From: Roseibium album
GTDB taxonomy: Bacteria; Pseudomonadota; Alphaproteobacteria; Rhizobiales; Stappiaceae
Assembly: GCA_001404055.1 (NCBI GenBank)
Contig: CXTY01000040.1
Span: 124,001 to 188,000, forward strand
Direction: 5' to 3'
Length of the DNA: 64,000 nucleotides
A program made the position numbers and the translations under genes. Position 1 is the first letter of the stretch; every line of letters starts with the position of its first letter. The notes under the pieces were generated by a model. The model searched no databases. It was not told the DNA's origin and saw nothing but the letters and a program-made list of their open reading frames with translations. Shown here piece by piece: positions 50,768 to 59,882 of the stretch.

Positions 50768-52180
50768 ATGGCCAAAGCACGGACGCTTTACGACAAAATC
50801 TGGGATGACCACGCGGTCGACATGCAGCCTGACGGCACCGGTCTGCTCTATATTGACCGCCATCTGGTTCACGAGGTTACCAGCCCGCAGGCATTTGAAG
50901 GCCTGCGCATGCATGGTCGCAAGGTGCGCCAGCCGGAAAAGACGCTTGCCGTAGTTGACCACAACGTTCCGACAACGGACCGCCGCCATGGCATCGATGA
51001 TCCAGAATCTGCGCTGCAGGTCAATACGCTGGCCAAGAATGCTGCCGAGTTTGGTGTCGAATATTATTCCGAACTCGATTTGCGCCAGGGTGTTGTACAC
51101 ATCGTTGGACCAGAACAGGGCTTTACGCTGCCAGGTATGACTATTGTTTGTGGTGACAGCCACACGTCTACCCATGGCGCATTTGGTTCGCTGGCACACG
51201 GCATCGGTACGTCCGAAGTTGAGCATGTTCTGGCAACTCAGACCTTGATCCAGAAAAAAGCCAAAAACATGCTGGTGAAGGTCAATGGCCAGGTGCCAGA
51301 AGGCGTGACCGCGAAAGACATTGTGCTGGCGATCATCGGCAAGATCGGCACTGCCGGAGGCACAGGCTACGTCATCGAATATGCCGGTGAGGCCATTCAG
51401 TCGCTTTCCATGGAAGGCCGCATGACAGTCTGCAACATGTCGATCGAAGCCGGCGCGCGCGCGGGTTTGATCGCGCCGGACGCAGCAACGTTCAAATATA
51501 TCGAAGGTCGTCCGAAGGCGCCCAAGGGCGAAGCCTGGGACATGGCGCTTGCCTACTGGAAGACGCTGCATTCCGATGCCGAGGCCTATTTCGACAAGGT
51601 GGTGGAGCTGGATGGTGCCAACTTGCCGCCAATCGTTTCCTGGGGGTCCTCGCCAGAGGACGTCGTCTCTGTGGAAGGCGTGGTACCGAACCCGGACGAG
51701 ATCGACGATGAAAATCGCCGGGCCTCCAAGAAACGTGCGCTGGAGTATATGGACCTGGCGCCGGGTACCCGTATCACCGATATCAAGATTGATCGCGCAT
51801 TTATCGGTTCATGCACGAATGGCCGTATCGAAGACTTGCGCGCAGCTGCAGCTGTAATCGGCAATCACAAGGTGGCAGCCAGTGTCAGTGCCATGGTCGT
51901 GCCAGGTTCCGGACTGGTGAAGGAGCAAGCGGAAGAAGAAGGCCTGGATCTGATCTTCAAAGAAGCCGGATTTGAATGGCGTGAGCCGGGGTGTTCAATG
52001 TGCCTTGCCATGAATGCAGACAAGCTGGCGCCAGGCGAGCGTTGCGCGTCGACGTCCAACCGCAACTTTGAAGGCCGTCAGGGTCACAAGGGCCGGACAC
52101 ACCTGGTCTCGCCCGCAATGGCAGCGGCAGCGGCAATCGCCGGGCACTTTGTTGACATTCGGCAATGGACCGTGAATTGA
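50768..52180 (+). CDS. leuC: 3-isopropylmalate dehydratase large subunit
   Basis: Isomerises 2- to 3-isopropylmalate in leucine synthesis, together with LeuD. The 470-residue aconitase-family protein has the 4Fe-4S cysteines in FIGSCTNGRIEDL and EPGCSMCLAMN, and the HTSTHGAFGSLAHGIGTSEVEHVLATQ signature. leuD is not adjacent; a terminator follows at once, so leuC is transcribed alone here. About 250 bases upstream contain no clear leader peptide with Leu codons. Confidence 0.96.
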   Translation: MAKARTLYDKIWDDHAVDMQPDGTGLLYIDRHLVHEVTSPQAFEGLRMHGRKVRQPEKTLAVVDHNVPTTDRRHGIDDPESALQVNTLAKNAAEFGVEYYSELDLRQGVVHIVGPEQGFTLPGMTIVCGDSHTSTHGAFGSLAHGIGTSEVEHVLATQTLIQKKAKNMLVKVNGQVPEGVTAKDIVLAIIGKIGTAGGTGYVIEYAGEAIQSLSMEGRMTVCNMSIEAGARAGLIAPDAATFKYIEGRPKAPKGEAWDMALAYWKTLHSDAEAYFDKVVELDGANLPPIVSWGSSPEDVVSVEGVVPNPDEIDDENRRASKKRALEYMDLAPGTRITDIKIDRAFIGSCTNGRIEDLRAAAAVIGNHKVAASVSAMVVPGSGLVKEQAEEEGLDLIFKEAGFEWREPGCSMCLAMNADKLAPGERCASTSNRNFEGRQGHKGRTHLVSPAMAAAAAIAGHFVDIRQWTVN

Positions 52181-52204
52181 TTCGTTTGCAGAACGCAAAT
52201 TTTG

Positions 52205-52232
52205 AAGGGCGCCAGACGGCGCCCTTTTTTTT
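52205..52232 (+). terminator. Intrinsic terminator after leuC
   Basis: AAGGGCGCC and GGCGCCCTT pair around a 4-base loop, followed by eight or more T residues. Confidence 0.93.
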
Positions 52233-52453
52233 TAGACCGTAAAACTCCTGCACTTACGCAGTTGAATCGTGTTTTCATTAAATAAGTCATCGGTTTATCG
52301 AAAATTCATTGTCAGAAAACACTGCGCGATAACTGCTGTTAGAAATGACTTTGCCGGGCTTCACAAGACTGTCACCTCGGCACTACAATACTCCTGTCAC
52401 AAAAGGACATGATCCGCTGTCCGATTGACCGGACAACGGACAATTGGACCAGG

Positions 52454-52496
52454 TCAGCCTGCTTTCAGGTGCAAGCCACGAAGACCGGCAGGCTGA
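52454..52496. promoter_or_regulatory. Long-looped inverted repeat upstream of the HNH gene
   Basis: TCAGCCTGC (52454-52462) and GCAGGCTGA (52488-52496) are perfect 9-base complements with a 25-base loop. It lies in the otherwise featureless 388-base gap 52181-52568 after the leuC terminator, 72 bases before the HNH start, and could be a leader structure or an operator. Confidence 0.45.
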
Positions 52497-52568
52497 TCGG
52501 GTTTTGGAAGTTGGAGCATCTTCCACCTTCTCTTGAAGGCTGGATGTTCTGAGTGTGAGGAGCGGAAG

Positions 52569-53126
52569 GTGACGGTAGCAGTCTCGTCGGGAGCCCATCC
52601 TGCATTGGTGCTGAATGCGGATTACCGGCCATTGAGTTACTATCCACTTTCTTTGTGGTCGTGGCAGGACACCATAAAGGCAGTGTTTCTGGATCGGGTA
52701 AATATCGTTGCAGAATATGATGCAGCGGTCCGAAGTCCGAGCTTTGAATTCCGATTGCCCAGCGTCGTTTCGCTGAAAACCTTCATTAAACCCGGCCGAT
52801 ATCCTGCTTTCACTCGCTTTAATGTTTTCCTTCGGGACAAGTTTCAGTGCCAATATTGCGGCACAAAAGAAGAATTGACATTCGATCATCTCATCCCGCG
52901 TTCAAAAGGTGGCCTGACCACCTGGGACAATGTCATTGCCGCGTGTTCCCCGTGTAACTTGCGCAAATCCAACAAGTCCTGTGAACAGCTGAACATGTGG
53001 CCCATGCACATGCCGTTTCAGCCGACAATTCACGACCTGCATAACAACGGCCGAGCGTTTCCACCGAACTACCTGCATGATAGCTGGCTCGATTTCCTCT
53101 ATTGGGATACTGAACTAGAGCCGTAA
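52569..53126 (+). CDS. HNH endonuclease family protein
   Basis: A 185-residue member of the HNH family widespread in alphaproteobacteria; its cellular role is not established. Zinc-type cysteine pairs CQYC (94, 97) and CSPC (126, 129) bracket the nuclease motif LTFDHLIPRSKGG (Asp106-His107) and TTWDNVIAACSPCN (Asn121). The N-terminal 80 residues, starting PALVLNADYRPLSYYPLSLWSWQDTIKAVFLDRV, are conserved in this subfamily. Start is the GTG at 52569 with GAGGAG 6 bases upstream; the frame extends to a TTG at 52533. Confidence 0.88.
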   Translation: MTVAVSSGAHPALVLNADYRPLSYYPLSLWSWQDTIKAVFLDRVNIVAEYDAAVRSPSFEFRLPSVVSLKTFIKPGRYPAFTRFNVFLRDKFQCQYCGTKEELTFDHLIPRSKGGLTTWDNVIAACSPCNLRKSNKSCEQLNMWPMHMPFQPTIHDLHNNGRAFPPNYLHDSWLDFLYWDTELEP

Positions 53127-53276
53127 TCAGCCCTGTGTTGTGGTGATTTTCCGGCGTGGAATGGTCGAAGATTTGACTACTATTTGAGTTGTATAAAAAT
53201 TTAGCAAAATCCCTGCGTGTAATTAAGTGAAACCCTAGGTTTTATAAGTATTGTCTCTTTTGACAAAGAGACCTCT

Positions 53277-54635
53277 ATGAAAACACACCAGATACAACTT
53301 TCGCTAGATTTGCTCCGCCGTCTGTTGATGGACAGGAAAGGCGCTATTGTTCCCTTGTTCGGAATAATGGTGATCCTGCTCATCGTGATCGCGGGTGCCG
53401 CGGTTGACGTCTCGCGCACAGTGAATGCCCGTGAGAAACTTTCCTATGCGCTTGACGCTGCCGCGCTTTCGGTGGCGGCAGAACTTTCGACAACCATTAT
53501 GACGAATGATGAAGTCGAGCAGGCCTTGTCGGCTTCATTTCAGGTAAATCTGTCGGAAGCCGGTTTCCTGGACGACGCTCTGACCAACCTTGATTTTGAA
53601 GTGGATAGTGAGCAGGGCATCATTTTTGTTTCCTCCCATGCAACCTTGGACAACTACTTCATTGATTTTGGTGGGTATTTGATGGAGAACCTCGGTCCGG
53701 AAACCTTTGCATTCGGGACAAATTCGCAGGTTTCCTACTCCCGCTATAACGTCGAAATGGCACTTGTCGTGGATGTAACCGGATCAATGTCCGATGAAAT
53801 CAACGACCTGAAGGATGCATCCGAGGCTGTTGTCGACATTCTCATTCCCGACGGCACGATCGATGGCAAGGTCGAGATTTCCCTTGTTCCTTATAGTGTT
53901 GGCGTCAACTTGGGCGATTACGCGGAAATCGCCACTGCCAATCTCAGTTCCCGTTGTGCAACTGAGAGGGACGGATATGAGAAATACTCTGATGCAAGTT
54001 ATTCCGTGGAAGCCATGGGCGATGGTTCCGGGACCTTCCGGTCGCAAAATTGTTCCGACTCTGAAATTCAGCCACTGACCGACAGCCGAACGGTATTGAT
54101 GGATTCGATCAATGCACTCGAAACCGATGGTTACACAGCAGGCCATACCGGTATTGGATGGGGCTGGTACACTTTAGCTCCTGACTGGGACAATCTATGG
54201 CCTATGGATTCCGCACCAGCACCCTATACGGACGATGAGGTGTTGAAGTTCGCACTGATCATGACGGACGGGGATTTCAACACCCACTATGAACAGGAGA
54301 CACTGACGGAATCGCAATGTAACACCAAGGTAAGTAACGACGAATACACCGGGTCCTGTCTCAGCGGGACGAACGATTACTGGATCGAGTATTCAGAGTG
54401 GGGGTTTTATGGCGAGTCCTCGCAACGGGCAATTACGCTGTGTGACGAGATGAGAGCCAGGGATATTGAAATTTACACTGTCTTCTTCGGCTCCAACAAT
54501 GATTCAGGTGGCGCGATGGTCATGCAGGCCTGTGCGGATGACGGGAATTATTATCAGGCATCATCATCATCTGATCTCGTCGGGGCTTTTGCCAATATCG
54601 CGAAGAAAATACAGCAGATCTATCTTTCAAAATAA
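53277..54635 (+). CDS. Tad-like protein with von Willebrand A domain, copy 1
   Basis: First of three tandem paralogues. The 452-residue protein has an N-terminal Tad/TadG-type segment DRKGAIVPLFGIMVILLIVIAGAAVDVSRTVNAREKL-like region (19-55) with one membrane helix, an alpha/beta linker, then a vWA domain from about 160. MIDAS residues are present: DVTGS (166-170), the TAGHTG threonine region (about 287-292) and MTDGD (329-333). Cysteines at 227, 259, 348, 361, 389 and 419 recur in all copies. The loop between Cys348 and Cys361 is acidic. Related proteins are linked to Flp/Tad pili or adhesion, but no other tad gene is in the window. Confidence 0.85.
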   Translation: MKTHQIQLSLDLLRRLLMDRKGAIVPLFGIMVILLIVIAGAAVDVSRTVNAREKLSYALDAAALSVAAELSTTIMTNDEVEQALSASFQVNLSEAGFLDDALTNLDFEVDSEQGIIFVSSHATLDNYFIDFGGYLMENLGPETFAFGTNSQVSYSRYNVEMALVVDVTGSMSDEINDLKDASEAVVDILIPDGTIDGKVEISLVPYSVGVNLGDYAEIATANLSSRCATERDGYEKYSDASYSVEAMGDGSGTFRSQNCSDSEIQPLTDSRTVLMDSINALETDGYTAGHTGIGWGWYTLAPDWDNLWPMDSAPAPYTDDEVLKFALIMTDGDFNTHYEQETLTESQCNTKVSNDEYTGSCLSGTNDYWIEYSEWGFYGESSQRAITLCDEMRARDIEIYTVFFGSNNDSGGAMVMQACADDGNYYQASSSSDLVGAFANIAKKIQQIYLSK

Positions 54636-54723
54636 GGATATGGCATTAGCGCTTGCGGCGTTGAATCCCTTCAAAACAGATCAAAATTCGTTTCGTGCTC
54701 ACGTTTATACAAACAGTTTAAAG

Positions 54724-54740
54724 GTTTAGGTACTTTTCTC
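54724..54740 (+). promoter_or_regulatory. Repeated leader element before vWA copy 2
   Basis: GTTTAGGTACTTTTCTC, identical to 56271-56287. In both cases it ends 32 bases before the ATG of the following vWA gene, so it is a shared promoter, operator or leader motif. Copy 1 does not have an exact match. Confidence 0.7.
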
Positions 54741-54772
54741 GTGTAGCTGTTTCTTGTTGCTAAGAGGCAGTC

Positions 54773-56146
54773 ATGAGAAAATTCAGATCCACAATTTCGC
54801 GAAGCTTGATTAGTCGCCTGGTCGGTGACCGCAGGGGTGCGGTGCTACCACTCTTCGGCATTATGGTTATCCTGATGATCGCTATCTCAGGGGTCGCCGT
54901 CGATGTGTCCCGAACAGTGAATGCACGAGAAAAACTTTCCTACGCGCTTGATGCCGCAGCTTTGTCGGTCGCAGCTGACCTCTCAACCTCTCTTATGACC
55001 GATGCAGAGATCAAAGAAGCTCTCGCAGACTCTTTCAAAGCCAACCTCAATAGTGCTGAATTCCTAGACGAAGCGATCAAAAATCTGGACTACACAATAG
55101 ACGCCGAAAATGGCCTGATAACGGTTACCTCGACTGCCACACTGAATAATTACTTCATCGACATCGGCGGCTACATGAAGGAGAACCTCGGTCCCGAGAC
55201 CTTTGCCTTCGGCACAAGTTCACAGGTTGCCTATTCCAGATTCGATGTCGAGCTTGCGATGGTTCTCGATGTGACCGGCTCAATGGGTCCCTATGTCAGC
55301 GCGTTGAAGGAAGCTGCGCAATCTGCCTTGGATATTCTCATTCCCGTTGGAACCAGTGAAGCAGACAGCAAAGTCCGAATTTCGATTGTTCCTTACAGCG
55401 AGGGCGTCAATCTTGGAGAATTTGCAAACAAGGTGGCCAACGGCGCGCAAGGTACACAAAACTGCGTGACCGAGCGAACAGGGACAGCCCAGTACACAGA
55501 CCTGGCTCATGATTATGATTCCAAAGATTCGGGCACCTATTTTGGTGGCGGCTCATCCGGGTGTGCACCTTCACCTCAACTGGAACCGCTTACCGCTAAA
55601 CGAAACAAGATTGAAACCGCCATCAAAAAATTGACAGCCAGCGGCGGCACGGCCGGACAAACCGGGATTTCCTGGGGCTGGTATACGTTGTCACCCAATT
55701 GGGCAGATCTTTGGCCAAAAACCAGTACCCCGGCATCCTACTCTGACGAAAAGGTGCTTAAATTTGCGATCATCATGACTGATGGTGATTTCAACAGGTA
55801 TTACGATAAAGCTTATTTGTCTAAAAAGAACTGCAAGAAATACAAAAATTACGGATATATTACAGAGACTTGCAAAAAGGGAACTAATCAATACTGGCTT
55901 CGTTATGGAAGCGGAGGATACAGTGGTACTTCGTCAAAGCGGGCGGTAAAGCACTGCGCCGCGATGAAAGATGCAGGCGTTGAAGTATTTTCCATTTTCT
56001 TCGGCAGCTACAAGTCAGACCCGATCAAGGTCATGAAGGAATGCGCCAACACTGGTAACTACTACCAGGCAAGTTCAAAAACGGAACTCGTTCAGGCCTT
56101 TGCCAATATCGCCAAGAAGATCCAGTCGATCTATATCGCCAAATAA
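54773..56146 (+). CDS. Tad-like protein with von Willebrand A domain, copy 2
   Basis: The second tandem paralogue, 457 residues, with the same architecture: DRRGAVLPLFGIMVILMIAI membrane segment followed by VDVSRTVNAREKLSYALDAAALSVAADL, a linker ending GGYMKENLGPETFAFGT, and a vWA domain with VLDVTGSMG, GGTAGQTG and IIMTDGDFN. The six conserved cysteines are kept. The C-x12-C loop is strongly basic (KKYKNYGY...), opposite in charge to copy 1. It is preceded by the 17-base leader element and separated from copy 1 by 137 bases, so each copy seems to have its own promoter. Confidence 0.85.
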   Translation: MRKFRSTISRSLISRLVGDRRGAVLPLFGIMVILMIAISGVAVDVSRTVNAREKLSYALDAAALSVAADLSTSLMTDAEIKEALADSFKANLNSAEFLDEAIKNLDYTIDAENGLITVTSTATLNNYFIDIGGYMKENLGPETFAFGTSSQVAYSRFDVELAMVLDVTGSMGPYVSALKEAAQSALDILIPVGTSEADSKVRISIVPYSEGVNLGEFANKVANGAQGTQNCVTERTGTAQYTDLAHDYDSKDSGTYFGGGSSGCAPSPQLEPLTAKRNKIETAIKKLTASGGTAGQTGISWGWYTLSPNWADLWPKTSTPASYSDEKVLKFAIIMTDGDFNRYYDKAYLSKKNCKKYKNYGYITETCKKGTNQYWLRYGSGGYSGTSSKRAVKHCAAMKDAGVEVFSIFFGSYKSDPIKVMKECANTGNYYQASSKTELVQAFANIAKKIQSIYIAK

Positions 56147-56270
56147 ATTGCTCACGCTGAAATCGAGAACTGTTATTTCACAGAGGACTGCCGCTGGTGT
56201 TAAGTCCATCTTTTGGTGGAAGTTCTTCTATTACTTAAACTTTTAGTCAAATTTGGCGACCGATTTAATT

Positions 56271-56287
56271 GTTTAGGTACTTTTCTC
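56271..56287 (+). promoter_or_regulatory. Repeated leader element before vWA copy 3
   Basis: GTTTAGGTACTTTTCTC, identical to 54724-54740 and at the same 32-base distance from the next start codon. Confidence 0.7.
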
Positions 56288-56319
56288 TAGTAAGTGTCTC
56301 TGAGTTGCATGAGGCAAAG

Positions 56320-57705
56320 ATGATCAATTTTCCGCACACTGCTTTCCGGTTTCTGATGCAAAAATTTGCAGATGACAAACGAGCGTCAGTCTTGCCGCTG
56401 TTTGGCATTCTGGTAATCATGTTGATCGTGATCGCCGGTGCCGCTGTCGATGTGTCGCGTACAGTGAATGCGCGTGAAAAACTGTCTTATGCCCTCGATG
56501 CTGCGGCTCTTTCCGTCGCAACTGACCTGTCCACGTCAGTCATGTCAGACGATGAGATCAAGGACGCCCTTGCTGATTCTTTCCGTGCCAATCTTGCGGG
56601 CGCTGAATTCCTGGATGAAGCCATTGAAAACCTCTCATTCGAGGTGGACAGCGACAAAGGTCTCGTGAATGTAGCCTCCACTGCAACGCTCAATAACTAT
56701 TTCATAGATATGGGCGGGTACATGAAGGAACACCTTGGTCCGGAAACCTTTACTTTCGGAACAAATTCCCAGGTGTCCTATTCGCGGTTTGATGTTGAAC
56801 TGGCTTTGGTCGTAGACGTTACCGGGTCAATGTCATCAAGTGACATGCAGACACTGCGTGAAGCCTCTACAGCGGTTGTGAATATCCTGTTGCCGTCAGA
56901 AATTGATGAAAGTGCCGCCAAGGTTCGTCTTTCCCTGGTGCCTTATAGTCAGGGTGTCAATCTTGGTAACTACGCTGAAAAGGTGAAGGGTGGCGAGCAC
57001 CATAGCGTCAGCGGAGACTGTGTTACCGAGCGGTGGAACTTCGACGGGAACAACGTCCTCACGACTGACGAGCCGTATGATTACTATTCTGGCTCAGGGA
57101 CACCGCCGATCGAGTCGTTTTTTGGTGGTGGTAGCAACAAGTGCTCGTCTTCCGCCAAGATGATGCCGCTTACGAAAAACCGGGACGAACTCCTGACGGC
57201 AATCAGTAACCTGACAGACCAGGGTGGTACCGCAGGACAGACAGGGATTGCCTGGGGCTGGTATTCGCTCTCGCCAAATTACGCGAATGTATGGCCTGCA
57301 GATAGCGCTCCGGAAAGTTATGACGACGAAGAAGTTCTGAAATTTGCAATCGTCATGACCGACGGTAAGAACAACAGGTATTACCCTTACCAGGACGGGT
57401 GCAAGTGGTACAAAATCAAGGGTAACTGGAAAGAGTATTGTGACGAGTACTTCGAGATGCCGGAGAGCGAAACGTACAACAACGTTTCGTCAACGCGCTC
57501 AAGAGATTTGTGCGCGGCCATGAGAGATGCCGGTATCGAAATATTTGGGGTTTATTTCGGAACAGGGTCAAGTTCAGTTGGCGCGCGCAATATGCAATCG
57601 TGTGCGAGCGACGGGAATTACTATCAGGCCACGTCTTCCAGCGAACTCATCAGCGCGTTTGCGAATATCGCCAAGAAAATTCAGTCGATCTTTATTTCCC
57701 AATAG
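56320..57705 (+). CDS. Tad-like protein with von Willebrand A domain, copy 3
   Basis: The third tandem paralogue, 461 residues from the ATG at 56320 (GAGG upstream); the frame opens earlier at 56269 inside the repeated leader. Architecture as in copies 1 and 2: DDKRASVLPLFGILVIMLIVI, VDVSRTVNAREKLSYALDAAALSVATDL, then vWA with VVDVTGSMS, GGTAGQTG and VMTDGKNN, so the third MIDAS region has Lys-Asn in place of Asp-Phe. The C-x12-C loop is rich in Trp, Tyr and Lys. An extra segment at about 243-275 lengthens the region after the C-V-T-E-R motif. A bidirectional terminator follows. Confidence 0.85.
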   Translation: MINFPHTAFRFLMQKFADDKRASVLPLFGILVIMLIVIAGAAVDVSRTVNAREKLSYALDAAALSVATDLSTSVMSDDEIKDALADSFRANLAGAEFLDEAIENLSFEVDSDKGLVNVASTATLNNYFIDMGGYMKEHLGPETFTFGTNSQVSYSRFDVELALVVDVTGSMSSSDMQTLREASTAVVNILLPSEIDESAAKVRLSLVPYSQGVNLGNYAEKVKGGEHHSVSGDCVTERWNFDGNNVLTTDEPYDYYSGSGTPPIESFFGGGSNKCSSSAKMMPLTKNRDELLTAISNLTDQGGTAGQTGIAWGWYSLSPNYANVWPADSAPESYDDEEVLKFAIVMTDGKNNRYYPYQDGCKWYKIKGNWKEYCDEYFEMPESETYNNVSSTRSRDLCAAMRDAGIEIFGVYFGTGSSSVGARNMQSCASDGNYYQATSSSELISAFANIAKKIQSIFISQ

Positions 57706-57714
57706 AACGCATCA

Positions 57715-57745
57715 AAAAAGCCCGCCGATTGAGCGGGCTTTTTCT
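57715..57745. terminator. Bidirectional intrinsic terminator between vWA copy 3 and acs
   Basis: AAAAAAGCCCGC pairs with GCGGGCTTTTT around CGATTGA, giving T-runs on both strands between two convergent genes. Confidence 0.93.
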
Positions 57746-57765
57746 TCATGTGTTTTGTTCGCCGG

Positions 57766-59703
57766 TCAGCCGCGGTTCTGACGGTTGTCGATCAGATCAT
57801 CAACAACGGTTGGATCCGCGAGCGTTGACGTGTCGCCCAGGTTGTCAAAGCTGTCTTCGGCGATCTTGCGCAGGATACGGCGCATGATCTTGCCCGAACG
57901 TGTTTTGGGCAGACCCGGCGAATACTGAATCAGATCAGGCGAGGCAATCGGGCCAATCTCGGCGCGAACGTGTTTCACCAGTTCCTTCTTCAGCTCGTCC
58001 GTTGGTTCTTCGCCTTCCATCAACGTGACATACGCATAAATGCCCTGCCCCTTGATATCATGCGGATAGCCGACCACGGCGGCCTCAGAGACCTTAGGAT
58101 GGGCAACCAACGCGCTTTCGACTTCTGCGGTACCCATGCGGTGTCCGGAAACGTTGATGACGTCGTCGACACGGCCCGTGATCCAGTAGTAGCCGTCTTC
58201 GTCGCGGCGACAGCCGTCCCCTGTGAAGTAAAGCCCCTTGTAGGTCGCGAAATAGGTCTGGATGAAGCGATCGTGGTCGCCATAGACGGTGCGCATCTGA
58301 CCTGGCCAGCTGTCCTTGATGACCAGATTGCCTTCGGTGGCGCCCTCCAGGAACTTGCCTTCTGCATCGACGATGCCTGGCTGAATGCCAAAGAACGGCC
58401 TTGTTGCAGAGCCCGGCTTCAGATCCGTTGCACCCGGCAGCGGTGTGATCAGAATTCCACCGGTTTCCGTTTGCCACCAGGTATCGACAATCGGGCAGCG
58501 GCTGTCACCGACGACATTGTAGTACCAGGTCCAGGCTTCCGGATTGATTGGCTCGCCAACTGATCCGAGAAGGCGCAGGGATTTTCGCGAAGTCTTGGTG
58601 ACATGTTCGTCGCCGGCACCCATCAGGGCGCGGATCGCGGTTGGTGCAGTGTAGAAAATGTTGACGTTGTGCTTGTCGCAAACTTCCCAGAACCGGCCAG
58701 GACCTGGATAGGTCGGAACCCCTTCGAACATCAGGGTCGTCGCGCCGTTGGCAAGCGGGCCGTAAACAATGTAGCTGTGGCCGGTGACCCAACCCACATC
58801 CGCCGTACACCAGTAGATATCGCCCTCGTGGTAATCGAAGACGTACTCATGGGTCATGGAGGCATAAACGAGATAACCACCGGTCGTATGCAACACGCCT
58901 TTCGGCTGGCCCGTGGACCCGGACGTGTAGAGTATGAACAGCGGGTCTTCCGCGTTCATTTCCGCCGGTTCGCAGTGGTCTGAAACCTGGCTTGCAGCTT
59001 CGTGGTACCAGACGTCGCGGCCATCCTGCATGGTGATGTCACCACCGGTGCGCCTGACGACAATCACGCTTTTGACCGGAGCCTTTTCGGCAGCCTTGTC
59101 GACATTGGCCTTGAGCGGAACCTTGCGACCGCCGCGCAGACCCTCATCTGCTGTAATCACGCACTCGGATTTACACCCTTCTATGCGCTGGGCAAGGCTG
59201 TCCGGGGAAAACCCGCCAAAGACAATGGAGTGGACGGCGCCGATCCGCGCGCAGGCAAGCATGGCGTAAGCTGCCTCCGGGATCATCGGCATGTAGATCG
59301 TGACCCGGTCACCCTTTTTGACACCCTGTGCGAGAAGCACGTTTGCGAACCTGTTCACTTCTCCGTGCAGTTCCCGGTAAGTGATGACCTTGTGTTCGCT
59401 CGGATCGTCGCCTTCCCAGATGATAGCGGGCTGATCGCCGCGCTTTTCCAGGTGCCGGTCAACACAGTTCGCAGCTACGTTTAGTGTTCCGTCTTCAAAC
59501 CATTTGATCGAGACGTTGTCGTAGTCATACGAGGTGTTTTTCACCTTGTTGTACGGTTTGATCCAGTCGACACGCTTGCCATGTTCACCCCAGAACCCGT
59601 CTGGATCATCCACGGAGCGCTGATACATCTCTAAATATTTGGCGTTGTCGACGTGCGCCCGCGCAGCAACCTCCGCAGGAACGGGAAAAACAGAGTCAGA
59701 CAT
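57766..59703 (-). CDS. acs: Acetyl-CoA synthetase (AMP-forming)
   Basis: Activates acetate to acetyl-CoA through an acetyl-AMP intermediate. The 645-residue ANL-family enzyme has the acs opening (FPVPAEVAARAHVDNAKYLEMYQRS), the AMP-binding YTSGSTGQPKGVLHTTGGYL, DTWWQTETGG, and near the C-terminus the conserved lysine in KTRSGKIMRR that is the target of regulatory acetylation. Start at ATG 59703 has GGGAGG 6 bases upstream; the frame extends to 59727. The upstream gap has an inverted repeat at 59862-59877. Confidence 0.96.
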   Translation of the reverse strand: MSDSVFPVPAEVAARAHVDNAKYLEMYQRSVDDPDGFWGEHGKRVDWIKPYNKVKNTSYDYDNVSIKWFEDGTLNVAANCVDRHLEKRGDQPAIIWEGDDPSEHKVITYRELHGEVNRFANVLLAQGVKKGDRVTIYMPMIPEAAYAMLACARIGAVHSIVFGGFSPDSLAQRIEGCKSECVITADEGLRGGRKVPLKANVDKAAEKAPVKSVIVVRRTGGDITMQDGRDVWYHEAASQVSDHCEPAEMNAEDPLFILYTSGSTGQPKGVLHTTGGYLVYASMTHEYVFDYHEGDIYWCTADVGWVTGHSYIVYGPLANGATTLMFEGVPTYPGPGRFWEVCDKHNVNIFYTAPTAIRALMGAGDEHVTKTSRKSLRLLGSVGEPINPEAWTWYYNVVGDSRCPIVDTWWQTETGGILITPLPGATDLKPGSATRPFFGIQPGIVDAEGKFLEGATEGNLVIKDSWPGQMRTVYGDHDRFIQTYFATYKGLYFTGDGCRRDEDGYYWITGRVDDVINVSGHRMGTAEVESALVAHPKVSEAAVVGYPHDIKGQGIYAYVTLMEGEEPTDELKKELVKHVRAEIGPIASPDLIQYSPGLPKTRSGKIMRRILRKIAEDSFDNLGDTSTLADPTVVDDLIDNRQNRG

Positions 59704-59861
59704 GTGAGAACCTCCCAGAAACCACAATTGGGCCTGCGGCGGGTGTCTCCCCTCACCGCCGACCTATTTGCTGGTGGCCATTATGCGTATGGCCTGACCA
59801 AGCGTCCATAACCAAACTTTAGTCCTTTAGTCGGCGAGTCCTTGGTCTAATGCGTTCAAAT

Positions 59862-59877
59862 ACGTAAGGATTTACGT
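59862..59877. promoter_or_regulatory. Inverted repeat upstream of acs
   Basis: ACGTAA-GGAT-TTACGT, a perfect 6-base inverted repeat with a 4-base spacer, about 160 bases upstream of acs and just beyond the stop of the DUF1761 gene. It could be an operator for acs. It lies within a 14-base match (TAAGGATTTACGTT) to the rplS upstream gap. Confidence 0.4.
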
Positions 59878-59882
59878 TTGCG

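Noticed and set aside
50027..51571. A 514-codon minus-strand open frame spanning rplS, a terminator and leuC
   Set aside because: It runs across two conserved genes and a terminator in antisense and has no recognisable domain.
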